Positions 40,789-50,654 of a DNA stretch of 64,000 nucleotides are shown here, piece after piece. Source of the stretch: Flavobacterium anhuiense (lineage in GTDB: Bacteria; Bacteroidota; Bacteroidia; Flavobacteriales; Flavobacteriaceae); contig NZ_FMVC01000009.1 of NCBI RefSeq assembly GCF_900101855.1, positions 62,001-126,000 on the forward strand. Reading direction: 5' to 3'. The notes beneath the pieces were generated by a model. That model saw nothing but the letters and a program-made list of their open reading frames with translations. It was not told the DNA's origin and ran no database searches. The position numbers were made by a program, and so were the translations under genes. Each line of letters opens with the position of its first letter. Positions within the stretch are counted from its first letter, which is position 1.

Positions 40789-43317
40789 ATGGCAAAGAAT
40801 TTAGTAATAGTGGAGTCACCTGCAAAGGCGAAAACGATCGAGAAATTTCTTGGGAGTGATTTTCAGGTGGAGTCAAGTTATGGTCACATAGCCGACTTAC
40901 CATCAAAGGAAATAGGAGTAGATGTAGAAAATGGTTTTAAACCTAAATATGAAGTTTCTCCGGATAAAAAAGCCTTGGTAACGAAACTAAAATCACTTTC
41001 TAAGAATGCCGAAACGGTTTGGTTAGCATCCGATGAGGACCGCGAGGGAGAGGCTATTTCATGGCACTTGGCGGAAGAACTAAAGTTGGATACAAAAAAG
41101 ACTAAACGTATTGTTTTTCATGAGATAACAAAATCTGCGATTCTTAAAGCAATCGATAATCCTAGAGAAATTGATTATAACTTAGTAAATGCACAGCAAG
41201 CACGCCGTGTCTTGGATCGTTTAGTAGGTTACGAATTATCTCCAGTTTTATGGAGAAAAATCAAAGGCGGACTTTCTGCAGGTCGTGTGCAGTCGGTTTC
41301 TGTGCGTTTGATTGTTGAAAGAGAACGCGAAATACAAAGCTTTAATGCAGTTGCAACTTATTCAATTGTTGCAGAATTTGTAAACGAAGCAGGAAAAGCT
41401 TTCAAAGCAAAACTTCCAAAAAACTTTAATACTAAAAAAGAGGCCGAAGATTTCTTAAATCAAAACATCGGTTCTAAATATAAGGTAGCCGATTTAGAAA
41501 CTAAACCTACCAAAAAATCTCCAACAGCACCTTTTACAACTTCGACACTTCAACAGGAAGCTGCGAGAAAATTGTATTTGCCGGTTGGAATTACCATGCA
41601 GTTGGCACAGCGTCTTTACGAAGCGGGGCTTATTACTTATATGAGAACCGATTCTGTGAATCTTTCTAAAGAAGCAATGGATGCAGCACAGGCAGAAATC
41701 ATCAAATCTTACGGAAAAGAATTTTCTAAACCGAGAGTTTTTGCCAATAAAAACAAAGGAGCTCAAGAAGCGCACGAAGCAATTCGTCCAACAGATATGT
41801 CTCGTCATACAGTAAATATCGACCGTGACCAAGCTCGTTTATACGATTTGATCTGGAAAAGAACTTTGGCTTCGCAAATGAGCGATGCACAGCTTGAAAG
41901 AACAAATGTGAAGATTGAAGCTGATAATCATGATGAAGTTTTTACAGCTTCTGGAGAAGTATTGCTTTTTGAAGGTTTCTTAAAAGTGTACTTAGAAGGC
42001 CATGATGATGATGAGGAAGAGCAAGAAGGAATGCTTCCAGCTTTAAAAGTAAATGAAAAACTGGCTAATAACTATATTACAGCTACAGAACGATATTCAA
42101 GACCGCCTGCACGTTATACGGAAGCGTCTTTGGTTAAAAAATTAGAAGAACTTGGAATTGGCCGTCCTTCTACTTATGCGCCAACCATTTCAACAATTAT
42201 CAATAGAAATTATGTTGAAAAAGGAACTCTTGAAGGTGTTGAGCGTAATTATACACAGCTTACTTTACAGAATAATAAAGTAGGAGAGAAAGTTCTAAAA
42301 GAAAATACAGGTTCTGATAAAGGGAAATTGGTTCCAACAGATATCGGAACCATTGTGACTGATTTCTTGGTAAAGAATTTCGGAAACATTTTAGATTATA
42401 ATTTCACTGCAAAAGTAGAACAGGATTTCGACGAAATTGCCGAAGGAAATATTGACTGGGCAAAAATGATGCAGGACTTTTACAATCAGTTTCATCCAAA
42501 TGTAAAAGAAGTTGAGGCAAATGCTGAGCGCGAAAGCGGTGAAAGAATCTTAGGAAAAGATGCAGACGGAAGACAAGTTTCTGTTCGTTTAGGAAAATTT
42601 GGACCAATGGCTCAAATTGGAGAAGCAGATGATGAGGATAAAAAGTTTGCTAGCTTGATGGCAGATCAAAATATTGGAAACATTACGCTTGAAGAAGCAT
42701 TAAATTTATTCTTGCTTCCAAAAAGTTTAGGAGAATATAAAGGAGAAGAAGTTGAAGTAAACAATGGCCGTTACGGACCTTATGTTCGCCATGGAAATGT
42801 TTTTATTTCGTTGCCTAAAGGTGAAGATCCGCTTAATGTTTCGAAAGAAAGAGCTCAAGAATTGATTGACGAAAAAGCACTTGCTGATGCGCCAATTGCA
42901 GTTTATAAAGGAGAAGCTGTTCAAAAAGGAGTGGGGCGTTTTGGACCATTTATTAAATGGAACGGTCTTTTTGTAAACGTAAACAAAAAATACAATTTTG
43001 ATAATCTTTCTCAAGCAGATGTTGAGGAGTTAATTGAAGAAAAACTTCAGAAAAACATCGATAAAGTTATTCATAACTGGGAAGAAGAAGGAATTGTAGT
43101 AGAAAAAGCCCGTTGGGGACGCTCTGTAATTCTAAAAGGAAAAATAAAAATTGAATTAGGAAAAGATGTTGATGCGACAAAATTAACATTGGCACAAGTT
43201 CAAGAAATGATTGCGGCTAAAACGCCTGCTAAAAAAGCGCCTGCAAAGAAAACTGCAGCTAAAACAACAACGGCTAAAAAAGCTCCAGCTAAAAAAACAG
43301 CTGCTAAAAAGAAATAA
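40789..43317 (+). CDS. topA: DNA topoisomerase I
   Basis: Type IA topoisomerase relaxing negative supercoils. It has an N-terminal TOPRIM domain (LVIVESPAKAKTIEKFLG; acidic DEDREGEAIS near residue 82), catalytic Tyr in ITYMRTDSVNLS near residue 283, and C-terminal repeats of the RFGP/GRYGPYV topoisomerase-associated type in place of classical zinc fingers. It ends in a Lys/Ala/Pro-rich tail (KKAPAKKTAAK), which probably aids DNA binding. I chose ATG 40789 (842 aa). An upstream in-frame TTG would start inside the promoter. The arginase-like gene follows after 8 bases. Confidence 0.97.
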   Translation: MAKNLVIVESPAKAKTIEKFLGSDFQVESSYGHIADLPSKEIGVDVENGFKPKYEVSPDKKALVTKLKSLSKNAETVWLASDEDREGEAISWHLAEELKLDTKKTKRIVFHEITKSAILKAIDNPREIDYNLVNAQQARRVLDRLVGYELSPVLWRKIKGGLSAGRVQSVSVRLIVEREREIQSFNAVATYSIVAEFVNEAGKAFKAKLPKNFNTKKEAEDFLNQNIGSKYKVADLETKPTKKSPTAPFTTSTLQQEAARKLYLPVGITMQLAQRLYEAGLITYMRTDSVNLSKEAMDAAQAEIIKSYGKEFSKPRVFANKNKGAQEAHEAIRPTDMSRHTVNIDRDQARLYDLIWKRTLASQMSDAQLERTNVKIEADNHDEVFTASGEVLLFEGFLKVYLEGHDDDEEEQEGMLPALKVNEKLANNYITATERYSRPPARYTEASLVKKLEELGIGRPSTYAPTISTIINRNYVEKGTLEGVERNYTQLTLQNNKVGEKVLKENTGSDKGKLVPTDIGTIVTDFLVKNFGNILDYNFTAKVEQDFDEIAEGNIDWAKMMQDFYNQFHPNVKEVEANAERESGERILGKDADGRQVSVRLGKFGPMAQIGEADDEDKKFASLMADQNIGNITLEEALNLFLLPKSLGEYKGEEVEVNNGRYGPYVRHGNVFISLPKGEDPLNVSKERAQELIDEKALADAPIAVYKGEAVQKGVGRFGPFIKWNGLFVNVNKKYNFDNLSQADVEELIEEKLQKNIDKVIHNWEEEGIVVEKARWGRSVILKGKIKIELGKDVDATKLTLAQVQEMIAAKTPAKKAPAKKTAAKTTTAKKAPAKKTAAKKK

Positions 43318-43325
43318 GTATATAA

Positions 43326-44477
43326 ATGGAATTTGATTTTCTAGAACCAGTTAATGATGGAATTATAAGATTCGTCGGAGGACTGTCTTCACAAGAGCTT
43401 GGAAGTAAAATTGTTTTTCATACCCAAGATCAGTTTCCTGATATTGCGCAGATTAGTATTGCTATAATTGGTGTGTTGGAAGACCGTACAAACATCAATA
43501 TGATTAATGAAGTTAATCTTTCTGCTGTACGTAAAAAGCTTTATAGTATGTTTCCAGGAAATTGGGATGCGTCAATTGCAGACTTGGGAGATATACTTGC
43601 GGGCGATTCTGTAGAGGATACTTATTTTGCATTAAAGAAAGTTACTTCTACATTAATCAAGAATAAAGTCATTCCTATAGTTCTAGGAGGTTCTCAGGAT
43701 TTGACCTATGCTTTATATCGCGCTTACGATGACTTAGAGCAGATGGTAAATTTGGTTGCAGTTGATAATAAATTTGATTTTGGTAAAGAAAATGAGTCAG
43801 TTTCGGCTAATTCGTATCTTACAAAAATTATTATTGATGAGCCAAATAATCTTTTCAATTACTGTAATATAGGATATCAAACCTATTATAATTCGCAAGA
43901 AGAAATCGATCTGATCGAGAAGCTGTTTTTTGATGCTTATCGTTTAGGTGAGATTTCAAATAAAATTACATTGGCTGAGCCGGTTTTCAGAGATGCAGAC
44001 TTGGTAAGTATAGATTTAAACTCTGTAAAGTCTTCTGCTTCAGGTAATATGGTGACTTTTGAGCCAAACGGATTTAACGGAAAAGAAATTTGTGCTTTGT
44101 CTAGATATGCAGGAATTAGTGATAAAGTTTCTGCTTTTGGAGTATTTAATCACAATAGCACACTTGCTGAATCGGTTATTATTGCTCAGATTGTATGGTA
44201 TTTTATTGAAGGCTATCACTATCGATCAAAAGAATATCCATTTGGAAGCAGAGCAAACTATTTAAAGTATATTGTTCCGTTGGATGATGAAGAATTAATA
44301 TTCTATAAAAGTGATAAAACAGACCGTTGGTGGATCGAAATTCCATATGAATCAAATGGCAGCAATAAATTGAAAAGAAATACGTTATTACCTTGTTCTT
44401 ACGAGGAATATTTGTCGGCTTGCAATCAAGAATTGCCAGAAAGATGGTGGAAAGCGCAAAGAAAAAATGCTTTATAG
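43326..44477 (+). CDS. Arginase/formimidoylglutamase-fold protein with degenerate metal site
   Basis: This 383-aa protein aligns to the arginase/agmatinase/HutG fold and is commonly annotated formimidoylglutamase. However, the Mn ligand motifs are changed. GGxH reads GGSQD (His to Gln). DAHxD reads DNKFD (His to Lys, both Asp kept). SxDxD reads SIDLNSV (second Asp to Asn). At least three of six canonical ligands are therefore lost, and catalysis of the usual kind is doubtful. It follows topA after 8 bases and precedes gldK by 262 bases, in the same direction. A role linked to the gliding/secretion genes is possible but unproven. A weak hairpin (AAAAATTTAAG / CTTAAATTTTT, 44481-44508) follows. 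Confidence 0.85.
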   Translation: MEFDFLEPVNDGIIRFVGGLSSQELGSKIVFHTQDQFPDIAQISIAIIGVLEDRTNINMINEVNLSAVRKKLYSMFPGNWDASIADLGDILAGDSVEDTYFALKKVTSTLIKNKVIPIVLGGSQDLTYALYRAYDDLEQMVNLVAVDNKFDFGKENESVSANSYLTKIIIDEPNNLFNYCNIGYQTYYNSQEEIDLIEKLFFDAYRLGEISNKITLAEPVFRDADLVSIDLNSVKSSASGNMVTFEPNGFNGKEICALSRYAGISDKVSAFGVFNHNSTLAESVIIAQIVWYFIEGYHYRSKEYPFGSRANYLKYIVPLDDEELIFYKSDKTDRWWIEIPYESNGSNKLKRNTLLPCSYEEYLSACNQELPERWWKAQRKNAL

Positions 44478-44739
44478 ATCAAAAATTTAAGTGAAATCTT
44501 AAATTTTTAAAACTCGTAAAAAAAAGTTAAAATTAATTAGTAAGAAAATATGTATAATACATAAAAATTAACGTTTTACATCGATTTTTTAAAGCAGTTT
44601 ATCGATAAAATATTTTTTTTTTATTTTATTTAACATTATTTTTGAACGGTAAAATAAATTCGCAAGTAGTATTGTTTTTTAGATAAATAATAAATACGTT
44701 TACGGACTTTTAATAATGAATAGATAATCCCAAATTTAT
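44478..44739 (+). promoter_or_regulatory. Leader region of the gldKLMN operon
   Basis: A 262-base AT-rich gap. TATTTTTG at 44637-44644 fits the -7 consensus, placing a possible start near 44651 and a ~90-base leader. A weak AT hairpin at 44481-44508 may end the preceding transcript. No riboswitch-like structure was recognised. Confidence 0.4.
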
Positions 44740-46134
44740 ATGAAGAAGTTTATTGCATTTGCAGCAATGTTAACACTAGTAATCGGCTGTGGTAAGTCTG
44801 GTGACAAAGGTGAATTAGTTGGTGTTACAGGAGGGAAATGGCATCCCGAGAAGCCTTATGGAATGACATTAGTTCCGGGTGGATCTTTTATTATGGGTAA
44901 ATCAGATGCTGATTTAGCTAACGTAGAAGATGCTCCAACTAAAACTGTAACCGTTCGTTCGTTTTACATGGATGAAACTGAGATTACAAATAGTGAGTAT
45001 CGTCAATTTGTGGAGTGGGTAAAAGACTCTACAATGAGAGTTCGTTTAGCAATTTTAGCTGACGAAACCGGGCAAAAAGCTACTGATGGAAAAGGTAAAA
45101 AAGGCGGAAGCATTGCTGACTACGCTTTTAATGATTCTGATCCAGAAAAAATGACAGCTTATGACAAATACATGTACGACAACTATTATAGTGTTGGTAC
45201 AAAAGATGATCCATATGCTGGAAGAAAATTAAACAGAAAAGTTAAGTTAATTAAAGATACAAAAGCATATCCAGATGAGTATTACGCTGAAGTAATGGAT
45301 TCTATGTATTTGCCAATTGAAGAATCATACAATGGTTTAAGAACAATTGACGTAAATAAATTGAAATTCCGTTATTCTTGGATGGATATTCAAGCTGCCG
45401 CAAAAGCAAAAGTTGGAAAAAGAAGTGACTTTGTAAAAACTGAGCAGGTAAATGTTTACCCTGATACTGCAGTTTGGATTAAAGATTTCGCTTATTCATA
45501 TAATGAGCCAATGCATAATGATTACTTCTGGCACAAGGCTTATGGAGATTATCCAGTAGTGGGTGTAACTTGGAAACAAGCTAAAGCATTCTGTGCTTGG
45601 AGAACTTTAAACAAAAACAGCTACATTAAATCTAAGAAAAAAGGACGTGATTTAGTAAATGCTTTCAGATTACCTACTGAAGCAGAATGGGAGTATGCAG
45701 CTAGAGGAGGTCTGGAGTCTGCAACTTACCCATGGGGAGGTCCTTATACTAAGAGTGATAGAGGTTGTTTCTTAGCAAACTTCAAACCAAGTAGAGGAGA
45801 TTATGCTGCTGACGAAGCGCTTTATACGGTTGAAGCTAAATCATACGATGTAAACGGTTACGGATTATACAACATGGCAGGAAACGTTTCTGAGTGGACA
45901 GATTCTGCATACAATCCAAACGCTTACGAATATGTATCAACAATGAATCCAAACGTTATCGATGGTAAAAACCAAAGAAAAGTGGTTCGTGGAGGTTCTT
46001 GGAAAGACGTTGCTTATTTCCTACAGGTAAGCACTCGTGACCACGAATATGCTGATTCAGCAAGAAGCTACATCGGATTCAGAACTGTACAAGATTACAT
46101 GGGTACTCAAGTTACAGGAAACAGAAAAAAGTAA
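44740..46134 (+). CDS. gldK: Gliding motility lipoprotein GldK (type IX secretion)
   Basis: Outer-membrane lipoprotein that forms the periplasmic ring of the type IX secretion system with GldN. It has signal MKKFIAFAAMLTLVIGCGKS with lipobox Cys, then a formylglycine-generating-enzyme/sulfatase-modifying domain (GMTLVPGGSFIMGKSDADL; RLPTEAEWEYAARGG; MAGNVSEWTDSAYNP; VVRGGSWKDVAYF). It is 464 aa, matching known GldK proteins. GldK is structural, and the enzyme-like domain is not thought to be catalytic. First gene of gldKLMNO. Confidence 0.97.
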   Translation: MKKFIAFAAMLTLVIGCGKSGDKGELVGVTGGKWHPEKPYGMTLVPGGSFIMGKSDADLANVEDAPTKTVTVRSFYMDETEITNSEYRQFVEWVKDSTMRVRLAILADETGQKATDGKGKKGGSIADYAFNDSDPEKMTAYDKYMYDNYYSVGTKDDPYAGRKLNRKVKLIKDTKAYPDEYYAEVMDSMYLPIEESYNGLRTIDVNKLKFRYSWMDIQAAAKAKVGKRSDFVKTEQVNVYPDTAVWIKDFAYSYNEPMHNDYFWHKAYGDYPVVGVTWKQAKAFCAWRTLNKNSYIKSKKKGRDLVNAFRLPTEAEWEYAARGGLESATYPWGGPYTKSDRGCFLANFKPSRGDYAADEALYTVEAKSYDVNGYGLYNMAGNVSEWTDSAYNPNAYEYVSTMNPNVIDGKNQRKVVRGGSWKDVAYFLQVSTRDHEYADSARSYIGFRTVQDYMGTQVTGNRKK

Positions 46135-46189
46135 ATTTAAATTAATTCAATATCCAACAAATCTATTTTAAACCTAAAAAAAAAGTATT

Positions 46190-46837
46190 ATGGCATTATT
46201 AAGTAAAAAAGCAATGAATTTCGCTTATGGTATGGGAGCGGCAGTGGTAATCGTTGGAGCTTTATTCAAAATTACTCACTTTGAAATTGGACCATTAACA
46301 GGTACAGTTATGCTTTCAGTAGGATTGGTGACTGAGGCGTTAATTTTTGCGCTTTCTGCTTTCGAACCAGTTGAAGAAGAGCTAGATTGGACTCTAGTTT
46401 ACCCAGAATTAGCTAACGGACAAGCTAGAGAGAAAAAAGCTAAAGCTGAAACTCCAACTGACGCTCAAGGATTATTATCTCAAAAATTAGACACATTATT
46501 AAAAGAAGCTAAAATTGACGGTGAATTAATGTCAAGTTTAGGAAACAGCATCAAAAACTTCGAATCTGCTGCAAAAGGAATTGCTCCAACTGTAGATTCA
46601 ATCGCGGGACAAAAGAAATATTCAGAAGAATTATCTGTTGCTGCTGCTCAAATGGAATCATTAAACAGTTTATATAAAGTACAATTAGAAAGTGCTTCTA
46701 GAAACGCTGAAGCTAACAAAGAAATCGCTGAAAATGCTTCTAAATTAAAAGAGCAAATGGCATCTATGACTGCAAACATCGCTTCTTTAAACAGCGTTTA
46801 TGGTGGTATGCTTTCTGCAATGAGTAACAAAGGATAA
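46190..46837 (+). CDS. gldL: Gliding motility / T9SS motor protein GldL
   Basis: Inner-membrane protein that forms the proton-driven rotary motor of gliding and type IX secretion with GldM. Two transmembrane helices (FAYGMGAAVVIVGALFKI and TGTVMLSVGLVTEALIF) are visible, with a conserved acidic residue in the second. A cytoplasmic helical tail rich in Ala/Ser/Glu follows. It is 215 aa. It lies 55 bases after gldK and 51 before gldM. Confidence 0.97.
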   Translation: MALLSKKAMNFAYGMGAAVVIVGALFKITHFEIGPLTGTVMLSVGLVTEALIFALSAFEPVEEELDWTLVYPELANGQAREKKAKAETPTDAQGLLSQKLDTLLKEAKIDGELMSSLGNSIKNFESAAKGIAPTVDSIAGQKKYSEELSVAAAQMESLNSLYKVQLESASRNAEANKEIAENASKLKEQMASMTANIASLNSVYGGMLSAMSNKG

Positions 46838-46888
46838 TTAGTTTTTAACTAAATATTAAATTTATTAATAAGAACTAATTAAAGAAAA

Positions 46889-48430
46889 ATGGCAGGAGGA
46901 AAATTAACCCCTAGACAGAAGATGATTAACCTGATGTACCTGGTTTTCATCGCAATGTTAGCAATGAACGTATCAAAAGAAGTAATTTCTGCTTTTGGTT
47001 TGATGAATGAAAAATTCGAAGGAGCTAATACTACTTCAAATACGGCTAATGCTGGTTTATTAACAGCATTAGATCAAAAAGCATCTGAAGCAAAAGGAGA
47101 ATTTGCTATTGCTGCAGTAACAGCTCACAAAGTTGAAACAATTACAAAAGATTTTTATGATTATATAGCTACTCTAAAAGCTCAGGCAGTTAAAGGTTTC
47201 GAAGTTGATAAAGCGACTGGAAAAATGCCTTATGAGTCTATGGATAGAGGAGATAATATCGACGACTGGTTTACAGGAGACGGTTACACTAAAAAAGGTA
47301 ACGAAATTATTTCTAAAATCGAAAAATATAAAGCTGATATTAAAGCTGCTTTAGGAACAGATAAAAAATACGCAGCAATTATTGCTGAGGTTGACAAGAA
47401 ATTTGATGTTTCTGATGTTAAAAACAAAGAGGGAATTAAAGAAAAATATTTAGCGTATCACTTTAAAGGATTCCCTGCAATTGCTACAGCTGCAAAACTT
47501 TCAGCTTGGCAAAATGACGTTAAAAAAGTTGAAGCTGACGTTTACAACAGCGCTTTAGGTAAAGCTGCAGTTGCTGCTGCTTCTTACAGCAACTACCAAG
47601 CAATCGTTGTTTTAGATAAAAATGCTTATTTCCAAGGAGAAAAAGTTACTGGTAAAGTTGTTTTAGGTCGTTATGACGAAAACACTACACCAACTTCTTT
47701 CCAAGGTCCTGGACAAATTGTTAACGGACAAGCTGTTATCTCTTTAACTGCTGGTGGAGTTGGAGAACAAGACATCAACGGACAATTTACTTTCTTAGAG
47801 GATGGAAAAAATATTCCTTTAAAATTCTCTGGTAAATATGTTGTTGTTCCAAGACCAAATGCTGCTACAATTTCTGCAGACAAAATGAACGTAGTGTATA
47901 GAGGAGTTGTTAACCCAATCTCTGTATCTTTTGCTGGTGTTGATGCTAACAAAATTGTTGCAAGTGCTCCAGGTTTATCTTCTGCTGGAAAACCAGGAAA
48001 ATATAACATGAGCCCAGGTCAAGGTACTGAAACTACAATTTCTGTAACTGGTACTTTGCCAAACGGTGACAAAGTAACTGATAAGAAAACATTCAGAATT
48101 AAAGGTATTCCTGGTCCAACAGGAACAATTAGAGGTGAGATGGGAGTTGTTAAAGGTCCTAAATCTAACTTAGAGATTGCTACTATTGGAGCTAAACTTC
48201 TTGATTTTGATTTTGAAGTTGGTTTAGATGTTGTTGGATTCAATATGAAAATTGCTGGACAGCCTACAGTTGTTGTTACAGGAAACAAAATGAATGCACA
48301 ATGTAAACAAGTACTTTCAAGAGCAGGTAAAGGAGACCAAGTTACTATTTCTGAAATTAAAACTAAACTTGTTGGAGCTGGTAGTTATTTATTGCCAAGA
48401 ACTGCTCCTGTAATTTACGAAATACAATAA
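46889..48430 (+). CDS. gldM: Gliding motility / T9SS motor protein GldM
   Basis: Bitopic partner of GldL. It has one N-terminal transmembrane helix (MINLMYLVFIAMLAMNVSKE), then a long periplasmic shaft of four domains that couples the motor to the GldK/GldN ring. It begins MAGGKLTPRQK, which is characteristic. It is 513 aa. Helical D1 occupies roughly residues 35-220, and beta domains occupy the rest. Confidence 0.97.
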   Translation: MAGGKLTPRQKMINLMYLVFIAMLAMNVSKEVISAFGLMNEKFEGANTTSNTANAGLLTALDQKASEAKGEFAIAAVTAHKVETITKDFYDYIATLKAQAVKGFEVDKATGKMPYESMDRGDNIDDWFTGDGYTKKGNEIISKIEKYKADIKAALGTDKKYAAIIAEVDKKFDVSDVKNKEGIKEKYLAYHFKGFPAIATAAKLSAWQNDVKKVEADVYNSALGKAAVAAASYSNYQAIVVLDKNAYFQGEKVTGKVVLGRYDENTTPTSFQGPGQIVNGQAVISLTAGGVGEQDINGQFTFLEDGKNIPLKFSGKYVVVPRPNAATISADKMNVVYRGVVNPISVSFAGVDANKIVASAPGLSSAGKPGKYNMSPGQGTETTISVTGTLPNGDKVTDKKTFRIKGIPGPTGTIRGEMGVVKGPKSNLEIATIGAKLLDFDFEVGLDVVGFNMKIAGQPTVVVTGNKMNAQCKQVLSRAGKGDQVTISEIKTKLVGAGSYLLPRTAPVIYEIQ

Positions 48431-48474
48431 TAAAGTAGTGTAAACTACATTCAATATCTTATAACGATACCACG

Positions 48475-49464
48475 ATGAAAGTAAGAAATTTTTTAATAGC
48501 TATTGTTTCTATCGCTGGAGGTTTTGCTTCTAATGCGCAATCTAATTTGCTAAACGCAAAGACTCCTGCTCAGATTGGACTTAAAACTCCTGCTCAATTG
48601 ATATCTGACAATGATAAGCCTTTGGCTTATGGTTATGTAGATGATAGAGATATCTTGATGGGGAAAACAACATGGGAAATCATTGATTTGAATGAAAAAA
48701 TCAACTTTCCATTATATTTTCCAGTAGATACAGCTAATATTGGTCCTAACAGACGTTCTCTTTATGACGTTTTAACTAAAGCTATTAAAGGTGGAAAAAT
48801 TACTGAGGTTTATACTGACAGTTATTTTAACACTAAAAAATCTATGAAGGACATCGAAGGATCTTTATCTCGTATTGATACAACTGATGCAGGTAGAGAG
48901 TTAATTAACCAATACCCTGATGACTACAAATCACGCGTTGTGAAGAAAAAAGTAGTTTCTGGTAAAGGTAAAAACAAATCGGTTTCTTACGTAGAAGAAA
49001 CAGTTGGGCCAACAAGAACGGTTCCTGCTGAATACATCTTGAAACAAGATCTTACTGCCGCTGATGTTAGTCAGTATAAAATTAAAGGATACTGGTATTT
49101 TGATAAACGTCAAAGTGAATTGAAATATCGTTTACTAGGAATTTGCCCAGTAACTCCAGACGTTTATACAATGAATAGTGATGAAAAGGATTATATTGAA
49201 TTGTTTTGGGTATTCTTCCCAAATGCCAGAGAAGCGCTGCATGAAGCAAAAGCTTTCAATGACAACAATTCAGCTCTTCCAATCTCATTTGATCAGATTT
49301 TAAATTCAAGACGCTTTAATGCTGTTGTTTACAAAGAGGAAAACCTTTACGGAGACAGAGCAATTAGTGATTACATGAAAGACAACGCTCAAAATCAGTT
49401 GTTGGAATCTGAAAGAGTGAAAGAGAAAATTCGCAATTTCGAACAAGATATGTGGAACTACTAA
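48475..49464 (+). CDS. gldN: Gliding motility protein GldN
   Basis: Periplasmic protein of the T9SS core ring, partner of GldK. It has a signal peptide (MKVRNFLIAIVSIAGGFASN, cleavage near AQS), a conserved body (YGYVDDRDILMGKTTWEIID; FPLYFPVDTANIGPNRRSLY) and C-terminus IRNFEQDMWNY. It is 329 aa. It is followed 25 bases later by a terminator, after which a full-length paralogue (gldO) repeats the whole unit, including the terminator. Confidence 0.97.
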   Translation: MKVRNFLIAIVSIAGGFASNAQSNLLNAKTPAQIGLKTPAQLISDNDKPLAYGYVDDRDILMGKTTWEIIDLNEKINFPLYFPVDTANIGPNRRSLYDVLTKAIKGGKITEVYTDSYFNTKKSMKDIEGSLSRIDTTDAGRELINQYPDDYKSRVVKKKVVSGKGKNKSVSYVEETVGPTRTVPAEYILKQDLTAADVSQYKIKGYWYFDKRQSELKYRLLGICPVTPDVYTMNSDEKDYIELFWVFFPNAREALHEAKAFNDNNSALPISFDQILNSRRFNAVVYKEENLYGDRAISDYMKDNAQNQLLESERVKEKIRNFEQDMWNY

Positions 49465-49488
49465 GTTGATACATAGTTCAATAATTAA

Positions 49489-49524
49489 AAAACTCTTACT
49501 ACATTTGTAGTAAGAGTTTTTTTT
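49489..49524 (+). terminator. Terminator after gldN
   Basis: AAACTCTTACTAC and GTAGTAAGAGTTT form a perfect stem with a 4-base loop (ATTT region) followed by Ts. Almost the same hairpin follows gldO. Confidence 0.9.
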
Positions 49525-49643
49525 ATGTCAAAAAGTTAAAAACAATATGATGTATATTAATATTTAATTTCTTTTTGATTATGTAAGAAAAATAACAATA
49601 TTTGTAATAAAATTTCGTTTAATGTTCTGTAAAAATTATCATG

Positions 49644-50633
49644 ATGAAAGTAAGAAATTTATTAGTTGCTATTGTTGCTGTTTTCGGAAGTTTGTCTTCT
49701 TATGCTCAATCTAATTTGCTTAATGCCAAAACCGCCGATCAGATCGGAATTAAGACGCCAGCTCAAATGATATCGGATAACGATAAACCTCTAGCTTATG
49801 GTTATGTTGATGATAGAGATGTTTTGATGGGAAAAATGGTTTGGGAAATAATCGATTTAAATGAAAAAATAAATTTCCCATTATACTTTCCAGTTGATAC
49901 AGCCAATATAGGTCCAGATAGGAGATCCCTTTATGATGTTTTAACTAAAGGAATCAGAAGCGGTAGAATAACAGAGGTTTATACAGATAGTTATTTTAAT
50001 ACAAAGAAGACTTTAAAAGATATTCAAGGGGCGTTATCTCGTGTTGATACCACAGATGCTGGGCGTGAGCTTATCAATCAATATCCTGATGATTATAGAA
50101 CACGTGTTGTTAAGAAAAAAGTGGTTACAGGCACAGGAAAGAATAAGAAAGTTACTTATGTTGACCAAACAGTTGGGCCTACAAGAACAGTTCCTGCTGA
50201 ATATATTTTGAAGCAAGATCTTACGGCTGCCGATGTGAGTCAGTATAAGATTAAGGGATTTTGGTATTTTGATAAAAGACAAAGCGATTTAAAATATCGT
50301 CTTCTTGGAATTTGCCCAGTAACTCCTGATGTTTATACGATGAATAGTGATGAAAAGGATTATATAGAGTTGTTTTGGGTTTTCTTCCCTAATGCACGTG
50401 AAGTCCTGCATGAAGGAAAAGCTTTTAATGATAAAAATTCAGCCCTGCCTATTTCATTTGATCAGATTTTAAATTCAAGACGTTTCAATTCTGTAATATA
50501 TAAGGAAGAGAATGTTTATGGCGATCGCGAAATCAAAGATTATATTAAAGATAATGCGCAAAGTCAATTATTAGAATCAGAAAGAGTAAAAGAGAAGATT
50601 CGTAATTTTGAAGAAGATATGTGGAATTACTAA
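49644..50633 (+). CDS. gldO: GldN paralogue GldO
   Basis: Full-length tandem paralogue of GldN with the same signal-peptide start (MKVRNLLVAIVAVFGSLSSY), body motifs (YGYVDDRDVLMGKMVWEIID) and C-terminus IRNFEEDMWNY. In F. johnsoniae GldO is partly redundant with GldN. I use the second ATG (49644), which aligns with the gldN start; an ATG three bases upstream is equally possible. The 180-base gap after the gldN terminator suggests it has its own promoter. Similarity extends past the stop into the terminator. Confidence 0.95.
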   Translation: MKVRNLLVAIVAVFGSLSSYAQSNLLNAKTADQIGIKTPAQMISDNDKPLAYGYVDDRDVLMGKMVWEIIDLNEKINFPLYFPVDTANIGPDRRSLYDVLTKGIRSGRITEVYTDSYFNTKKTLKDIQGALSRVDTTDAGRELINQYPDDYRTRVVKKKVVTGTGKNKKVTYVDQTVGPTRTVPAEYILKQDLTAADVSQYKIKGFWYFDKRQSDLKYRLLGICPVTPDVYTMNSDEKDYIELFWVFFPNAREVLHEGKAFNDKNSALPISFDQILNSRRFNSVIYKEENVYGDREIKDYIKDNAQSQLLESERVKEKIRNFEEDMWNY

Positions 50634-50654
50634 GTTTATAAACTCATTATAAGA

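Noticed and set aside
44740..46134. Sulfatase-modifying enzyme
   Set aside because: The FGE-like domain is present, but the lipoprotein signal, length and gldL-gldM-gldN neighbours identify it as GldK.
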